DNA of 64,000 nt. It comes from Primulina eburnea. Lineage: Eukaryota; Streptophyta; Magnoliopsida; Lamiales; Gesneriaceae. The position numbers were made by a program, and so were the translations under genes. The stretch spans positions 45,293,082-45,357,081 of the forward strand of contig NC_133104.1 of the NCBI RefSeq assembly GCF_022965805.1. The letters are read 5' to 3'. Shown here piece after piece: positions 46,111 to 57,790 of the stretch. Under the pieces are notes generated by a model, which worked only from the letters and a program-made list of their open reading frames with translations, was not told where the DNA came from and did not search any database. Each line of letters starts with the position of its first letter. Position 1 is the stretch's first letter.

Positions 46111-47535
46111 ATGGACATGAAACGTAGAAAACTTCTACTGCTTATAATGGTACAACAAATATTGTTTACAAATTTGGTGATGTTGTGTCTTCTAATCCGA
46201 CGACGTCCGAGGATGGTTGCCCGTCGACACCGTGGCACTCGTAATACACCTGTTTCGTACAGCATGACACAAAGAATCAATGCTCAGTTTTGCCATCTGA
46301 ATATGATTATTGATGCGGGTGATGTTCAATGTATGTTGAACTTGAGAATGAATCGAAATGCATTTGGAAGGTTGGCTATCTTATAATGCATATAGGAGGA
46401 CTAACAGATTCTCGGTATGTCCGCGTCCAAGAGAAGGTTGCAATGTTTTTGTCTGTTTTGGCACACCATAAGAAAAATCGGGTAACCAGGCACGATTACA
46501 TGCGTAGTGGACAGACAGTCAGCTTACATTTCCATGAAGTTATGCGTGCGTTGTTGAAGTTGTATACGCTACTTCTTGTGAAGCCTACCCCTGTGGATGA
46601 GACATGTGACAGCGAACCGTGGAAATGGTTTGAGGTAATATTTTGTTCAAAATTTGTTTTATTGTTACATTGTGGACAAACTGTGTTTTATTTAAGTAGT
46701 GTCTTAGTTAACAATACTGACCTCTTATGGTAATTTTTACAAGGGTTGTCTAGGTGCATTTGATGGAACTCATATCGGCGTACACGTTCGTTCCATTGAC
46801 AAAGCAAAATATAGAACCAGAAAAGGAATTATTGCAGTTAATGTTCTGGGGGTTTGTGATCGAAATATGAACTTTATTTACGCTCTGACTGGTTGGGAAG
46901 GATCGGCCGCCGATGCAAGAGTTTTAAGAGATGCATTAACTAGGGATGATGCATTCAAGGTTCCAAGAGGTTATTTGTAAATAAGATTCTTCTCTACATG
47001 CTTTTATTGTTTACATACAAAATTTTGTATCAATTTCACCGCTAATTGTTCCTGGTGAGACTACTTGTAAGTGATTTTTACTTATTCTGCAGGTTCTTAT
47101 TATCTCTGTGACAATGGATACGCTAATGTGGAGGGTTTCTTGACTCCGTATAGACGCGTAAGATATCATAGGGATGCCTGGGGCAATCGTGCATCAGCGC
47201 CACAAGATCACAAGGAGTTATTTAATTGGAGGCATTGTCAAGCAAGAAACATTATTGAAAGAGCATTTGGTTTGTTGAAAAAGAGATGGGCTATCCTTCG
47301 AAGTCCTTCATTCTACCCCTTGCATGTTCAAAACCAAATAATTCTTGCTTGCATTCTATTGCATAATTTCGTCCGTAATCAAATGCCTGACGATCCTTTA
47401 GATGAATACGAAGAAGAAGTTGGCAGTCCGATTCAGGATACACATAATGATTACATAAGCAGTTTTGAGTCATCGAACGATTGGGTTAATTGGCGAGATC
47501 AGTGTGCAATGTCCATGTGGAACACCTACCATTAA
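46111..47535 (+). pseudogene. PIF/Harbinger transposase (DDE_4 / HARBI1-like), one frameshift
   Basis: Exons 46111-46634, 46744-46969, 47093-47535. The nuclease motifs are intact: first Asp in GAFDGTHIGVHV, second in TGWEGSAADARVL, Glu in ARNIIERAFGLLKKRW. Upstream is the family helix-turn-helix region (NRNAFGRL, RVQEKVAMFLSVLAHHKKNR, YMRSGQTVSLHF). In exon 1 the frame breaks near 46368: after FGRL the continuing frame is offset, and one extra base there would make the total coding length divisible by three. The reading frame therefore ends early at 46386. Introns are GT-AG. The single lesion and intact catalytic residues suggest recent death. The function of an intact copy is cutting and rejoining element ends. 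Confidence 0.85.
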
Positions 47536-47701
47536 TGTCTTTTTCTCTGTAATCTGATGGAGTGCCATATCTTTACATATTGTAACTAGCAACTGTACTT
47601 CTTTTCATAGTGAGCAGTGATGTTTGAAAAACTATATTAACAATACGATTTTGAATGTGTAGCATTTTCCTGTTTTCAATAAAAAATGTGTTGTTCACTT
47701 A

Positions 47702-48163
47702 TTAACATTCGCAATTTATGCACTGACTACTACTGCTGCATGTACTTACATGAAGTATATTTCGTGACAGAATTTTCATACGCAGCTTGCGTGTAAAGAT
47801 GGATAGTGTGGCAAATAACTTTCCAACCTCGTTGGACAACTTCTCCATTTTGGTACATACGTCGCGAGTCTCACGAACTAAATCAGACACTTCGTTCAGA
47901 AGCTGATTTATTTTTTCACTTTGACTTGTTGTCGCCGCACGTTGTTCATCTGAATTAGAAGTGGTGCTACTGGAAGCATTAAATTTTGGATCGTCAACTG
48001 ATCGTTTCACGAAACAGTTAAAGGCCTCCTCGGCAGATTTTCTACTTTCGTAACCTTTGTAACAAGCACCAGGAAAGCGATAAACTTGTGCGTTTGCCTC
48101 AGGCCATCTATCGTACACTCCGGGCTTCCAACCCACGAAGACGACGTATGTTTTTTTCTGCAT
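47702..48163 (-). CDS. RNase H1 N-terminal/viroplasmin-type hybrid-binding-domain protein in a Harbinger element
   Basis: Open frame of 153 residues from the ATG at 48163. Near the N-terminus, TYVVFVGWKPGVYDRWPEAN followed by AQVYRFPGACYKGYESRKSA and EEAF is a clear match to the small domain shared by RNase H1 N-termini and caulimovirus viroplasmin, known in RNase H1 to bind RNA-DNA hybrids or dsRNA. No RNase H catalytic domain follows. Instead come a Ser/Thr-rich linker and a predicted coiled coil (about residues 88-125: INQLLNEVSDLVRETRDVCT, then KMEKLSNEV). The frame is also open upstream to 48307, and a splice acceptor-like CAG just before the domain leaves a different 5' end possible. 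It converges on the transposase gene. Its role in transposition is unknown. Confidence 0.7.
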   Translation of the reverse strand: MQKKTYVVFVGWKPGVYDRWPEANAQVYRFPGACYKGYESRKSAEEAFNCFVKRSVDDPKFNASSSTTSNSDEQRAATTSQSEKINQLLNEVSDLVRETRDVCTKMEKLSNEVGKLFATLSIFTRKLRMKILSRNILHVSTCSSSSQCINCEC

Positions 48164-48869
48164 CGAAGATAAAATGCACTCAATTGTAAATGCGAAAAAT
48201 GTTCGGACGGAATACATTAACACACTTAAATAAATGGAAGGATATTTGAGGAATAAAACTTTCACATCTGCACAAGAAATAATGTGCTCCGATTTGAAGA
48301 AGCGCACCCAAGAAGAGATTTTTTGAGAACAGAAAAAAGAACCATGTAAAATAATCTAACACCGACTGCGTCGTAGCTGGCTTTGTTATCTCGTCAAAAA
48401 TAATAATCAATGGTGTACAAGAACAAGTCATGGTTTAACGAACAGAAGTTTGTTTGACTAAGATTTGAAGAAGGAAAAGTACAGCACATACGAGTGCAAA
48501 AAAGAAACAAAATTACTTAACAGAAAAAAATCACCATCTAATTATCGAAATCTTGAACACAATTTTTCCGGATCTTTCGTGCGTAGATCCACTTCGCTTC
48601 TACATCTGTTGTCGGAAGTATAAGAGGGGGAGGATAAGGATTGAGTGAGAGAGAAGAGTAGTTACGGAGATCTGGAATTTGGGTGAGGACAAAAAAAAGA
48701 AGACACCATCTATGTACAGTAGAAGGGGTAAAAATGGTAAAGAAAATAATGTAGATGTCTTTGTCATGCGATAAATGAGGCGTACCAAACAAGAATAAGT
48801 TTCAAAACTGAGACTAATTGTCCACGATTGCAAGTTTGTTATCACATGCATTAACTTCCAACTATTAAT

Positions 48870-48893
48870 CTAATCCCAACTACCAAACGCAGC
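48870..48893 (-). repeat. Harbinger right terminal inverted repeat
   Basis: Reads ATCCCAACTACCAAACGCAGC at its end; its reverse complement pairs with 45308-45331. Confidence 0.8.
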
Positions 48894-49460
48894 GAATAGG
48901 TCTAATATCGAATTAAAATAAAATAAATTAACCAAACTTCTCCTAGATTTGATGAACCTTACACTCTAAAGAGAGTTTGTCTATCAAAATTGTTAGACCA
49001 ATATATAGACAAACAAAAAATGGTCAGACATAGTATATTGTATTGTATTAGGTCTCTCAAAAACACACCACATGGGTTTAAGAAATAATATATCCATCCT
49101 TCAAACAAAAAACAATCACTTTTCACTTAAAAAATTTCATTTTTTTTTGTTTTATTAAACCCAAAATTAACTTGTGTTTCTGCTCAATTTATTCAACTTT
49201 AAAAGTTATAATCTCGTGTTGATCTTTATTTTTTTAAAAACGATTATGATATTTTGATCTGAATAAATAAAAATTGTGTAAACTCTCACCTTTAATATTT
49301 TTGGATATGTTTTAATATTTTATTAGAAAGTTGGTATCAGAGCTTTAAGTTCTAGAAAAGTGGTTACCAGCAACTGACGGAACAACAGGTGACCATATTG
49401 ATAAATATGTGTTACAAAAGTCACGATCTTTAGAAAAACAAAACTAGCATGGACGGTGGA
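48894..49460. other. Intergenic with a primer-binding-site remnant
   Basis: No gene. TTGGTATCAGAGCTTTAAG at 49331-49349 is the tRNA-Met primer-binding site found just after copia or TRIM 5' LTRs, so the preceding 300 bp are probably a decayed LTR. The NXD1 3' flank begins after about 49400. Confidence 0.5.
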
Positions 49461-51818
49461 CTATTGGGAGACAACAGTGGGTGCTTCCACCTTCATTTTC
49501 AGTGTGTTAAACTCCAAAGCTAATATTGGCTTAGACAGCATCACAGCAATGCTGAGGTTTCTTTGTAAGTCCCCATTTGTATCCTTGTCCTTGTCAAATG
49601 TACAAGGACCTGGTCCTGAAACTCTTGCTGTTGGCACGGCTCTTAACCTGAAAAACCACAACTTAGAATTCGAATTCAAATACAACCACAGACAGAAAGA
49701 TGTCATCCGTATTCATAACCGAAACCTGCATTCGATCTGGCAACAGTACTTGAGTAGGTGAGGATTATATTCTGTGCGCCCACTGCACACACAAAACTCA
49801 CGTGATTCATATATCTTAAAAAGTCGTTGTAGAATAATAATGCTAACTACCTAAAGCTTGGGAGGGAAAGTTTGATTGCTGGGCCCATCCACTTTTTCGA
49901 GTCGTCCGGAGGTTTTGTCATTACTTTATATATATATATATATAGAAAATCAAGCATACATACATGGAGAAAAACGAGGATCAGAAGTAGTAAATGTCAG
50001 TTAAATGCCAATTCACAAGTGCATATAAATCTCGCTATCCTCTCACCAGCAGCACTAAGGTTGATATTGCACACGTTGATTGCCGTGTGATTATTCATCT
50101 CTTTCACTTGAATATCTATGCAATTCTTTGAAAAACTAGGAGAATCCTTCATGCTGATCTTGCTGAGAAATCTGCCAAATCCACCTTTCTTTGTCCCAGG
50201 AAGTGCTGTAACTATCTGGTTTGACAGAAATCACATCACATTCAACAACAGCAGTTTAAAAACGGGAGTAACATAGTGACGTGATTGAATGCCTCAAACA
50301 CCAATATATCTTTGTGTGAATAAACTCTGGACAAAGACAGAAAACAAATATACACCTCCCACAAACACCATAAATGTTGATCTATTTGGAGTAAAATCAT
50401 AGTTCCATTACCGTTTACAGTGCAATCAATATGCTTGTGACTCACCTTTGTGAAATTGGCAACTTGACTAGGAAGTCCTACATCCTGCAAATACAAGAAC
50501 TGTCACTGGAAACTTTTTGATGTGATGTATGTATATCACTTGTGATCAAAATTCGCATCAATCGATTCAAAAAGTTCTCTCCTTAATTGAAGATGTTTCT
50601 TTGAAAGAAGACATGATAAATGTTGAATCCGAGATTCAAAGTATTACCTTTCGTCCATGGACACACGCTTTGTCACTGTTCACTAGCACTCTTGCAGCCC
50701 ATCTGTTGTCAAGTTAATATAATGTACGATAAGAATCTAGACACATATCAGACAGCTATAATCAATATGCTGGCTTCTCTGTGCGGTGTATAAATAATGG
50801 GTGAATGAATCTGCCAGAAAAAAGTGAAATTTCATGTATATGTAGATTTCCCAAAATAAGAATTTTATTTTTGCTTTTTTCTTTTAAGTGAAAAGCATGA
50901 ATGTAAATGCAACCTATGCCTTCTGTCCTGGATAAGACGACCCACAACTTATACAGGGACGTAAAGCAGTAAACTCATGTCCACACAACAGGATTGTAGC
51001 ATTAAAAAGTAGTCGATCTAATGGACAACACTAGTATGAACTCAAGCATGTCATTCATATTTGTTGCGCATGATACCGAGGGCAATCAGTGATGCGATAG
51101 GAAACTTACGCACAAGATGTAGGTGGATTCCAAACAATTCCTGCAATCACCACGAGCTGAGAAGCACAAGTTTGATATAAGAACAAAATCCCAGTCAATT
51201 GAGAATCATGCTCAAAGCACTGTGTGTTTCTATCCCTTTGTTTTTCTTAAACAGATATGTACATTCCAAGCAACTGCTGGAATGTCCATTTGAAATCCAA
51301 TTACAAGGCTGCCTCACGTGGGTTTATCATAACTAGATAAATAAAGTACAACAAATGCAACCTCATCAAATATTCCAGCAGGGCTGTCCTCGTAATTAGC
51401 AAGAAAGAATCCACCAAGCGTATAACTGCGGAGCATAAGATAGCAATTTGTATTAAATAAAGATCAGGAGAAATATATAACTTTGCATGCATTCCATGTT
51501 TTTTTGAATAGTATAATGAAAAATAAATGAGATAGAATTGCTAATACCCAAATGCCTCCACTAATTTGAACTCTTTTGGGATGAAAGCTCGAGCTGTCTC
51601 TGCCTTGACAAGATGGAGCTGGTATAAGGCACTGAAAATCAAGACAGATGGCTAAAGCACGTTTCAGTACTCCTTTTTCCATCTACATATCAAGAGAAAG
51701 GAACAGGTATTCCAAGGTACATTTGCTTATCCAAAGCATGGGACGACACTTGCCTGCCTTTGAACACCCATGGAGGTTTTCCGTATTCTAACCGTGAGAT
51801 CGTTTCTTTAGTCTCCAT
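49461..51818 (-). CDS. NXD1: Neoxanthin-deficient 1-like protein (NXD1)
   Basis: NXD1 is needed for neoxanthin accumulation in tomato and Arabidopsis; its biochemical role is unresolved, and it resembles an acetoacetate-decarboxylase-like fold. Exons (minus): 51818-51754, 51631-51548, 51425-51362, 51156-51110, 50702-50648, 50484-50446, 50215-50047, 49923-49851, 49782-49726, 49647-49461; total 840 nt, 279 residues. Recognised by RLEYGKPPWVFKG, ALYQLHLVKAETARAFIPKE, FGYTLGGFFLANYEDSPAG, VVIAGIVWNPPTSCAWAARV, GRKDVGLPSQVANFTK, WMGPAIKLSLPSFSGRTEYN and the C-terminal AVMLSKPILALEF with PTVVSQ. Intron 1 has a consensus GC donor (AG/GCAAGT); all others are GT-AG. No transit peptide is obvious at the N-terminus. 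Confidence 0.93.
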
Positions 51819-54238
51819 ACTCTCGTGTGAAAAAAAGTTATTCTGCTAAGATCTCATACAAAATGTGCCACTGAAGAAGTTTGGATTAAAACAGCACAGC
51901 ATTTGTTTCCTAAACACCTATGTAAAGAAGATCACACACAAACAATCGAACATTGTCGTGTGATTTTCATTTGATGGAAAATCCAATCAATGCACAGGAT
52001 TAAACCTTGAGCAGTAATTTGGTTATCCTGTAGAAGTAAGACTCAGTGGTGAAAATGCACGGAAAGGTATCTGAGAGAAGCACCGGGAACAATTTCATGC
52101 AAGTTGAGCAAGTTGGAATTGAATAAAATAAATTTTATATTATATATTAATGCATTAGCATTTATCAGCAGACAACATAGAAAAGCATACAAAATTTTTT
52201 TATTACCAAACCGTAGCTTGCAAAGTACATGCAAGTTGCACAAGTTGAAATAAACTTTTACATTAATATTAAAATATAGCCTTGAAACGACTAAATTACG
52301 ATGGACACATGCAAAAACAAGTATATTGTGTGGTTAGTTTTGATAATGAACACACTCCAAAAATGAAGCATAACCAACCGTTTATAGCATAATCGAAAAA
52401 GTTGCATTCCGTCATGACATTAGAATGAATTTTGTTTTACCCAAGTGGAAGAAATTAAAAATTATTTTCAGATAAATCAGGACCAGGCCATTCCTCCCAC
52501 CACCGGTAATGTAAACTACAAGGTTTCTAGGCGATAAAAACCTGGGGAATACTTTTTTTTTTCCCTAAATATCACATTTCCATCTTCCATCGAGAAACAA
52601 CAAGGGCGTTTTCAGTGTCGCATAAAATCCACGCATTTTATTCTTGAGCTAATTCAGAATTAAAAACAATCATTTATAATTTCTTGAAATTAATTAATAA
52701 TTAAAAAAAGGGCATTTCACTCGACAATTTAGTAAGCTCGATCAGGCTTTCAGCGTCATTCAATCGAACTTTAAAGGTTCAAGAATCAATCGTACATATA
52801 ACAATGTGCAAACATCATGTCTTCACAATTCTAAAATGCATAGACAGTTGGAGAAGAATGACAAACTAGCAGATCCCAGATGGAAAAACAAACGAAATAA
52901 ACATTAAAATGGAGCAAAAAGTATGGAAAGAGAAAGCTGAAGCCAAAAACCAAACCTTAAAATTAGTCCCAGGAAAGGAAAGAGTTTGTTTCAGTTTCCT
53001 CACTTGGCGGATAAGAGAAAATCGGGAGACCCCAACCCAGGGAATGATTTTAAACTGGACTGCAAGTAACTAGTTTTTCTTTTTTATGGTCATAATATCA
53101 AAAGAAGACTTTTCATTCAATTTAAAATTAATTCCAAATAAAACGTATTTGTTGTGATAGATAAGATCAGCAATTAGCATTTTTAATTTTTTTTAAAAAA
53201 AATTTGGTACAACTCAAGGTAGGTTTATTAGGTATATGGATGTGGCCAAGACAAGTGACAGAAACTTATCGGTCAAACAAAGAATCATCACACACACACA
53301 CACAATATATAACTTCAAACTCCAAAAAACAAAGTTTGTCTTCCGAATTTAATAAGGTGAAATCTTTTGTAATAAATCAATCTCCCAACTCAAAACGATT
53401 ATTGTTATAGCATCTCTTTTATTTCAAATTTTTAAAAGTTACTTGAAATTAATTCATAATAAAAATCATCGATTTAAAGTACTTGCATGGAACTAAATTA
53501 CATATAAAAAATTTATTTCATAATGAAATTTGTTTTCAAATTTTTAATATTCCTGGATATGAGTCGACTGCTTACCTCGTTTACATGAATCCTAATTTCC
53601 TAAAAATTGTAGTGATTCCTACATCATGATCTAAATATTTCGAGAGAAGGTTGGGAAAAATTATATTTTATAGAAGTGATTAAATTTATAGATTAAGAAA
53701 AATTTAGAAAAAAAATTAGATGATGTGGTGTTTAAAAAAAATCATTTAAGGTTGAATGTTTGAAAAATAAATGATTCTCATATTAGTTTTTTAAATAAAA
53801 TAACAAAAAAATACTGTTTTTAGATAATGCATCTCTCAATTCATTTATTTGAACAGATGTAAAAGACATTTGTATATTAAAAAATATCGGATTTAAAGTG
53901 TCAAATTAATTTCTATTTATTTACTAAAATATCATAATCACTTTTGAAAAAATTACAATCAATATTTAACCTATTGTAACGTGGATTGCCATAACAAAAA
54001 ACCAAACACTAATAATCACATATTTAAAGCATGACTAAAGAGATATATAGGCACATTATAAAGAAACGAGACAAATGAAAATTCACATATAAAGTCACAC
54101 GAGCGCGCACGCACGCACACACTACTGAGCTAGTGGTCATGCTGGATCTCAATGGTTGCTAGCACGGCAAACCTAGGGTCCACTGCGGAAGCTGCGAGAA
54201 CAACCAAGAGCTTTTTGAAAGGATTTTGAGATGACAAG
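51819..54238. other. Intergenic between NXD1 and CORYNE
   Basis: No gene recognised. The part next to NXD1 should hold its 5' UTR and promoter; a pyrimidine-rich transcript-like stretch lies near 52950-53040 on the minus strand. A short (CA)n run occurs at 53287-53304. The rest is AT-rich. Confidence 0.5.
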
Positions 54239-56037
54239 TCATAAACTATTTAGTTGCGTGAGCATGGAAACCAGTTCATCACTTGAGGGTCGATCAGCAG
54301 GCATATCTGATAGGCATACAACAGCAATTCTGACAGCCATTGACATCTCACCTTCTTCCATTTCTTCCCCCAAAATACTCTTGTCTAGTGCTTCTCTGGC
54401 CTCACCTACTTGCTGCAAATGCCGAAGCCACTGTCCCAGACTTCCTCCACTGCCGGCTTCCCCAAAGAATGGATCCAACGGGTCCCTACCCGTTAATAGA
54501 ACACCCAGAATAACCCCAAAGCTATAGACATCGCTCTTATCTGTATACCTGGGACAGAATAAAATATTTAATGGTTAGCATTTAAATATATCATAATATG
54601 AGGTGCAGCTGTGTAGATTGATTTCTTTTTTTTTTTTTTGGAACTACATTTTTTACAGCAATAAAATGGGAACGTAAGCGGAGGACTTCATTGAACTAAC
54701 TGTTCTAACAAGTCCTATTCTCAGACAATAAGAGAATTTAAGCTTTACACGACCAATCAACTAACAAAACCTACTCTCTTTACATTTAGCTTTTCCTAAG
54801 CCTACAGCACTTTTAGTTCTCTTCAGAAGCTTTCACGCCATAACGTTGCAAGGGATGCGACAAAATGGAAACAGAAACAAATTTTTTATGGTCATAAAGC
54901 CTTCAAGGTTCATGTTGTCAGTTAGGCATTTCATCGTGACATAGGAAACTTCCAGCAGGAATGCAAGATGACACTACGTTAATGGGTAAAGGCTACCAAG
55001 AACCAATAAACTTGACCTTAATAGGAGCAGCTACCCTTCCAGGGTGAGACTGATAAAATATAAGTAACATAGACATAACGGAACCCACGGCTTTATTCTA
55101 ACAATGGATGTTCAGTTGCATAAATATAATACAAGAGCCAATCTCGCAGGCTCATGGAAACTTCATACCTGCAGTTTTGAATGCATTCTGGTGCGTTGTA
55201 GCCTGATGCGGCTCTACAAAAATTAGGAATTACTGCTGCCAACCCACAATCTGCCAACCTCGGCTTAAACTCCGCATCAATGATTACATTAGACGGCTTC
55301 AAATTGTAGTGCAATCTTTTAGGATCGCAAGTAAAATGAAGATAATGCATTCCTTTAACAATTCCAACCGCAATACGAAGACGGATTTCCCACTTAAGTT
55401 GCAACTGATTCTCCCTCACTCTTTTTGTGACATCTTCAAGACTTCCGGTTGGCACATAATCATAAACCAATGAATACCCACATGATTCACGGACATAAGC
55501 CCTCAAACTCATCAAATTCCTATGTCTTATGCAAGAAAGAACTTTTAGTTCTTCCTGTATTTTTTTCTTTGTTGCCTTGCTCTGAACCTCGGGAGAACAA
55601 TCGTCAAAGAGCTCGAGTCTCTTGACAGCAACAGTGAGACCATTGTCAAGGACAGCCTTGTAATACCTTCCACTGGGGCTTGACCCCAGTAACAGGGGTT
55701 CATCAGAGAGAGCTGATTCTAGTGTCTTGGAAGGAATTCGGAGAGAAAACACAACGGGGCCTTTAAGAATTGGGGTCCTGTTAATATATTTGATGAAGCA
55801 CCAAACTAGCAAGGCAAAGAGAAAAGAGCATACCAATCCTGCCACGATGCCAAACAATATACTCCAAGAAATCCTCCGAAACTCATTATGGAAGTTCGGC
55901 ACATGAAATTGTGGTGAATGTTGGCTCATCCTACTTGAGCATTGTGCAGAGATAATATTCAGGTACAAAATAAACAGGACGACCATAGATAAGACTTTGC
56001 AGCCGCAAATACCAGGTATAGGGGTTTTCTTCTCCAT
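54239..56037 (-). CDS. CRN: CORYNE receptor-like pseudokinase
   Basis: Membrane pseudokinase that partners CLAVATA2 in CLE peptide signalling at meristems. Two exons: 56037-55169 and 54548-54239; 1179 nt, 392 residues, close to the Arabidopsis length. A signal peptide (about residues 1-30) is followed by a short extracellular part, a transmembrane segment (about 60-85: SILFGIVAGLVCSFLFALLV) and the kinase-like domain. The pattern TPILKGPVVFS, RHRNLMSLRAYVRESCGYSL, SLGQWLRHLQQVGEAREALD and PADRPSSDELV is CRN-specific. Catalytic residues are degenerate: HRD is replaced by HYNLKPSN and DFG by ADCG, as in the known pseudokinase, while the VAVK lysine is kept. The start at 56037 was chosen because the signal peptide begins there; the frame is open upstream to 56139. 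Confidence 0.95.
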
Positions 56038-57790
56038 AGAATAGTATAATGTCGAGAAATACAGAAGGCACAACCTCAAGGAACAAACAACTTTGTCTCG
56101 TAACAAAGGAGCCAAAAATTTCAGATATCTTCTCCCCAAAGATGGAGCTGAACTAGGGTATAGTTACTATTGACGAAGAACTAAACCACACTTGACCTCA
56201 AGCATCTAGAGATGGAACCACACCACATTTCCCCAAGAAAATATTAAGCTTCCACTCCACATTTTTGAAGAAAGGTGGCATCTTTAACGTTCCAGTAGTA
56301 AGCTTCAAGACCCAAATGGGTGAAGATTGACACTTCCAGAAACTAGAGAAAAACCAACTTCCAAAACTTGAAAAAAAGGGAAGAGTGTGAGAATCAGATG
56401 ATTGTATTTTGCCAGGTATTGAAAGATTCAAGGAACCATTAATCATAATGGCCAACTCTTTAACAAGAGTGTTGTTTCGCCGATCTTTCTTGTCCAGGTA
56501 AAATCTTCATAGTGGAAAAGGAACCAGATACGCTCTTTTGCTCGAGTTTCACACGCACGGTGTAAACGAGCAGAAATGGCAGTATGGATTTTTTATAACC
56601 TTTATTTGAAAATGAAAAGAAAGAAAATTAATAATTTGCCACACATGAAACAAGATAATTTGCCACACAGAAATTAATAATTAAGCAAAACTTGAAAATT
56701 GATTTTTTAAGTAGTGTTTATTGTTTATACTACAGTACTGATTCAAAACGAATATCATTTCCACTTATACACAACTGAACATCCAATATTTTTTACTCCT
56801 GTATCAATTTTCCTGGGTAAAACGATAAGGAAAAGATTGTCTATTCCTTCTACTGTAAAAATTTAGCTGATTCCATAAAAATATCGTGTACTGGGAGTGG
56901 GACCCAGCCTTCAGCACATCGACCATGGACGGGTCTCTGTGAACCGTTACTAATAAGCGGAAGAATGATTTTGAACCGTTGATTTGTTTGTGGACAACGG
57001 GATATTATGCTGAAATGACTGCTAAAAATGTCTTATCGCTTTGCAGGAGCGTGATTATTAGTTAATTAATAATAATTTATGCTCGCTCTGCATCGCGTGC
57101 GTGTCGGTGCTCTCCATTCCACTCACCTTTGTTTTTGCTTTTGGGCTGCCTCTTCGTGCAAGTATGACAACTTTCAGACTAATTCCTCTTTGCTGGAATA
57201 ACAACATGAGAAATAAACATTCTTCTAATGCATTAACAGGCTCTTGTCCATCTAAATCTTTAAAATTTTCTAAAACCGGAAATGATCCATCATACAGTGA
57301 TTCCAACAAAAATCTGTGGTTGGTTGGTTGGTTAACTACCTCAACTCACCTCACCTCACCAAAAGCTTCACAGCTTACAGCCGTGCAAACTAAACAAAAT
57401 AAAAACAAAAACATGTGCAATACAATGCTCGCGAAACTTCATTCATCCTGAACCACCACCCAAGAGAAAAAAGAAAACACACGCACGCACACGACGACTC
57501 ACAATTACAAACAATTAACTATCGTTTAATAGCATTATTACATGTTCATCACACCAAATGCTTCCTTCCACTCACACTCTTCTCTAGGAGCGACTATATA
57601 TAACACAAAAAATGGCCACTTTTTCCATCCTGAATTCAAAAGCAACCAGCAGCCTCCTATCACAGATTCGCAGTCACCCACTCTTACGTTAATAATTCCT
57701 TTAGCCATGATACATAATTACAACTTCCACCCATTCCTAACATCCACTAATCTATCTCACATTAATCAAATAATTCACTCTCTTTTCAAT
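56038..57790. other. Intergenic between CORYNE and AGD3
   Basis: Contains the CRN 5' flank and the AGD3 3' flank. A minus-strand frame at 57309-57058 has a protein-like look but no recognised domain. No element found. Confidence 0.5.

Larger units (their letters stand above)
45308..48893 (+). mobile_element. PIF/Harbinger DNA transposon with two convergent ORFs (3.6 kb)
   Basis: The left end GCAGCGTTTGGTACTTGGGA matches the reverse complement of the right end (GCTGCGTTTGGTAGTTGGGA) at all but two positions over 20 bp, so these are terminal inverted repeats. Between them lie a Harbinger transposase gene on plus (46111-47535) and a second ORF on minus (48163-47702), their stops only 166 bp apart. 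The usual 3-bp TNA target duplication is not evident; if the element begins at CGTTTGG, a 3-bp CAG flanks both sides. Such elements normally encode a Myb/SANT-like second protein; here the second ORF has a different domain. Confidence 0.85.

Noticed and set aside
56198..56455. 85-codon minus-strand ORF upstream of CORYNE
   Set aside because: Probably 5' UTR or flank; no domain and no support for an upstream coding exon.
57058..57309. Minus-strand 83-codon frame with protein-like composition
   Set aside because: No recognised domain, no clear splice context and no second exon; could be a UTR or an unknown short exon, but not supported.
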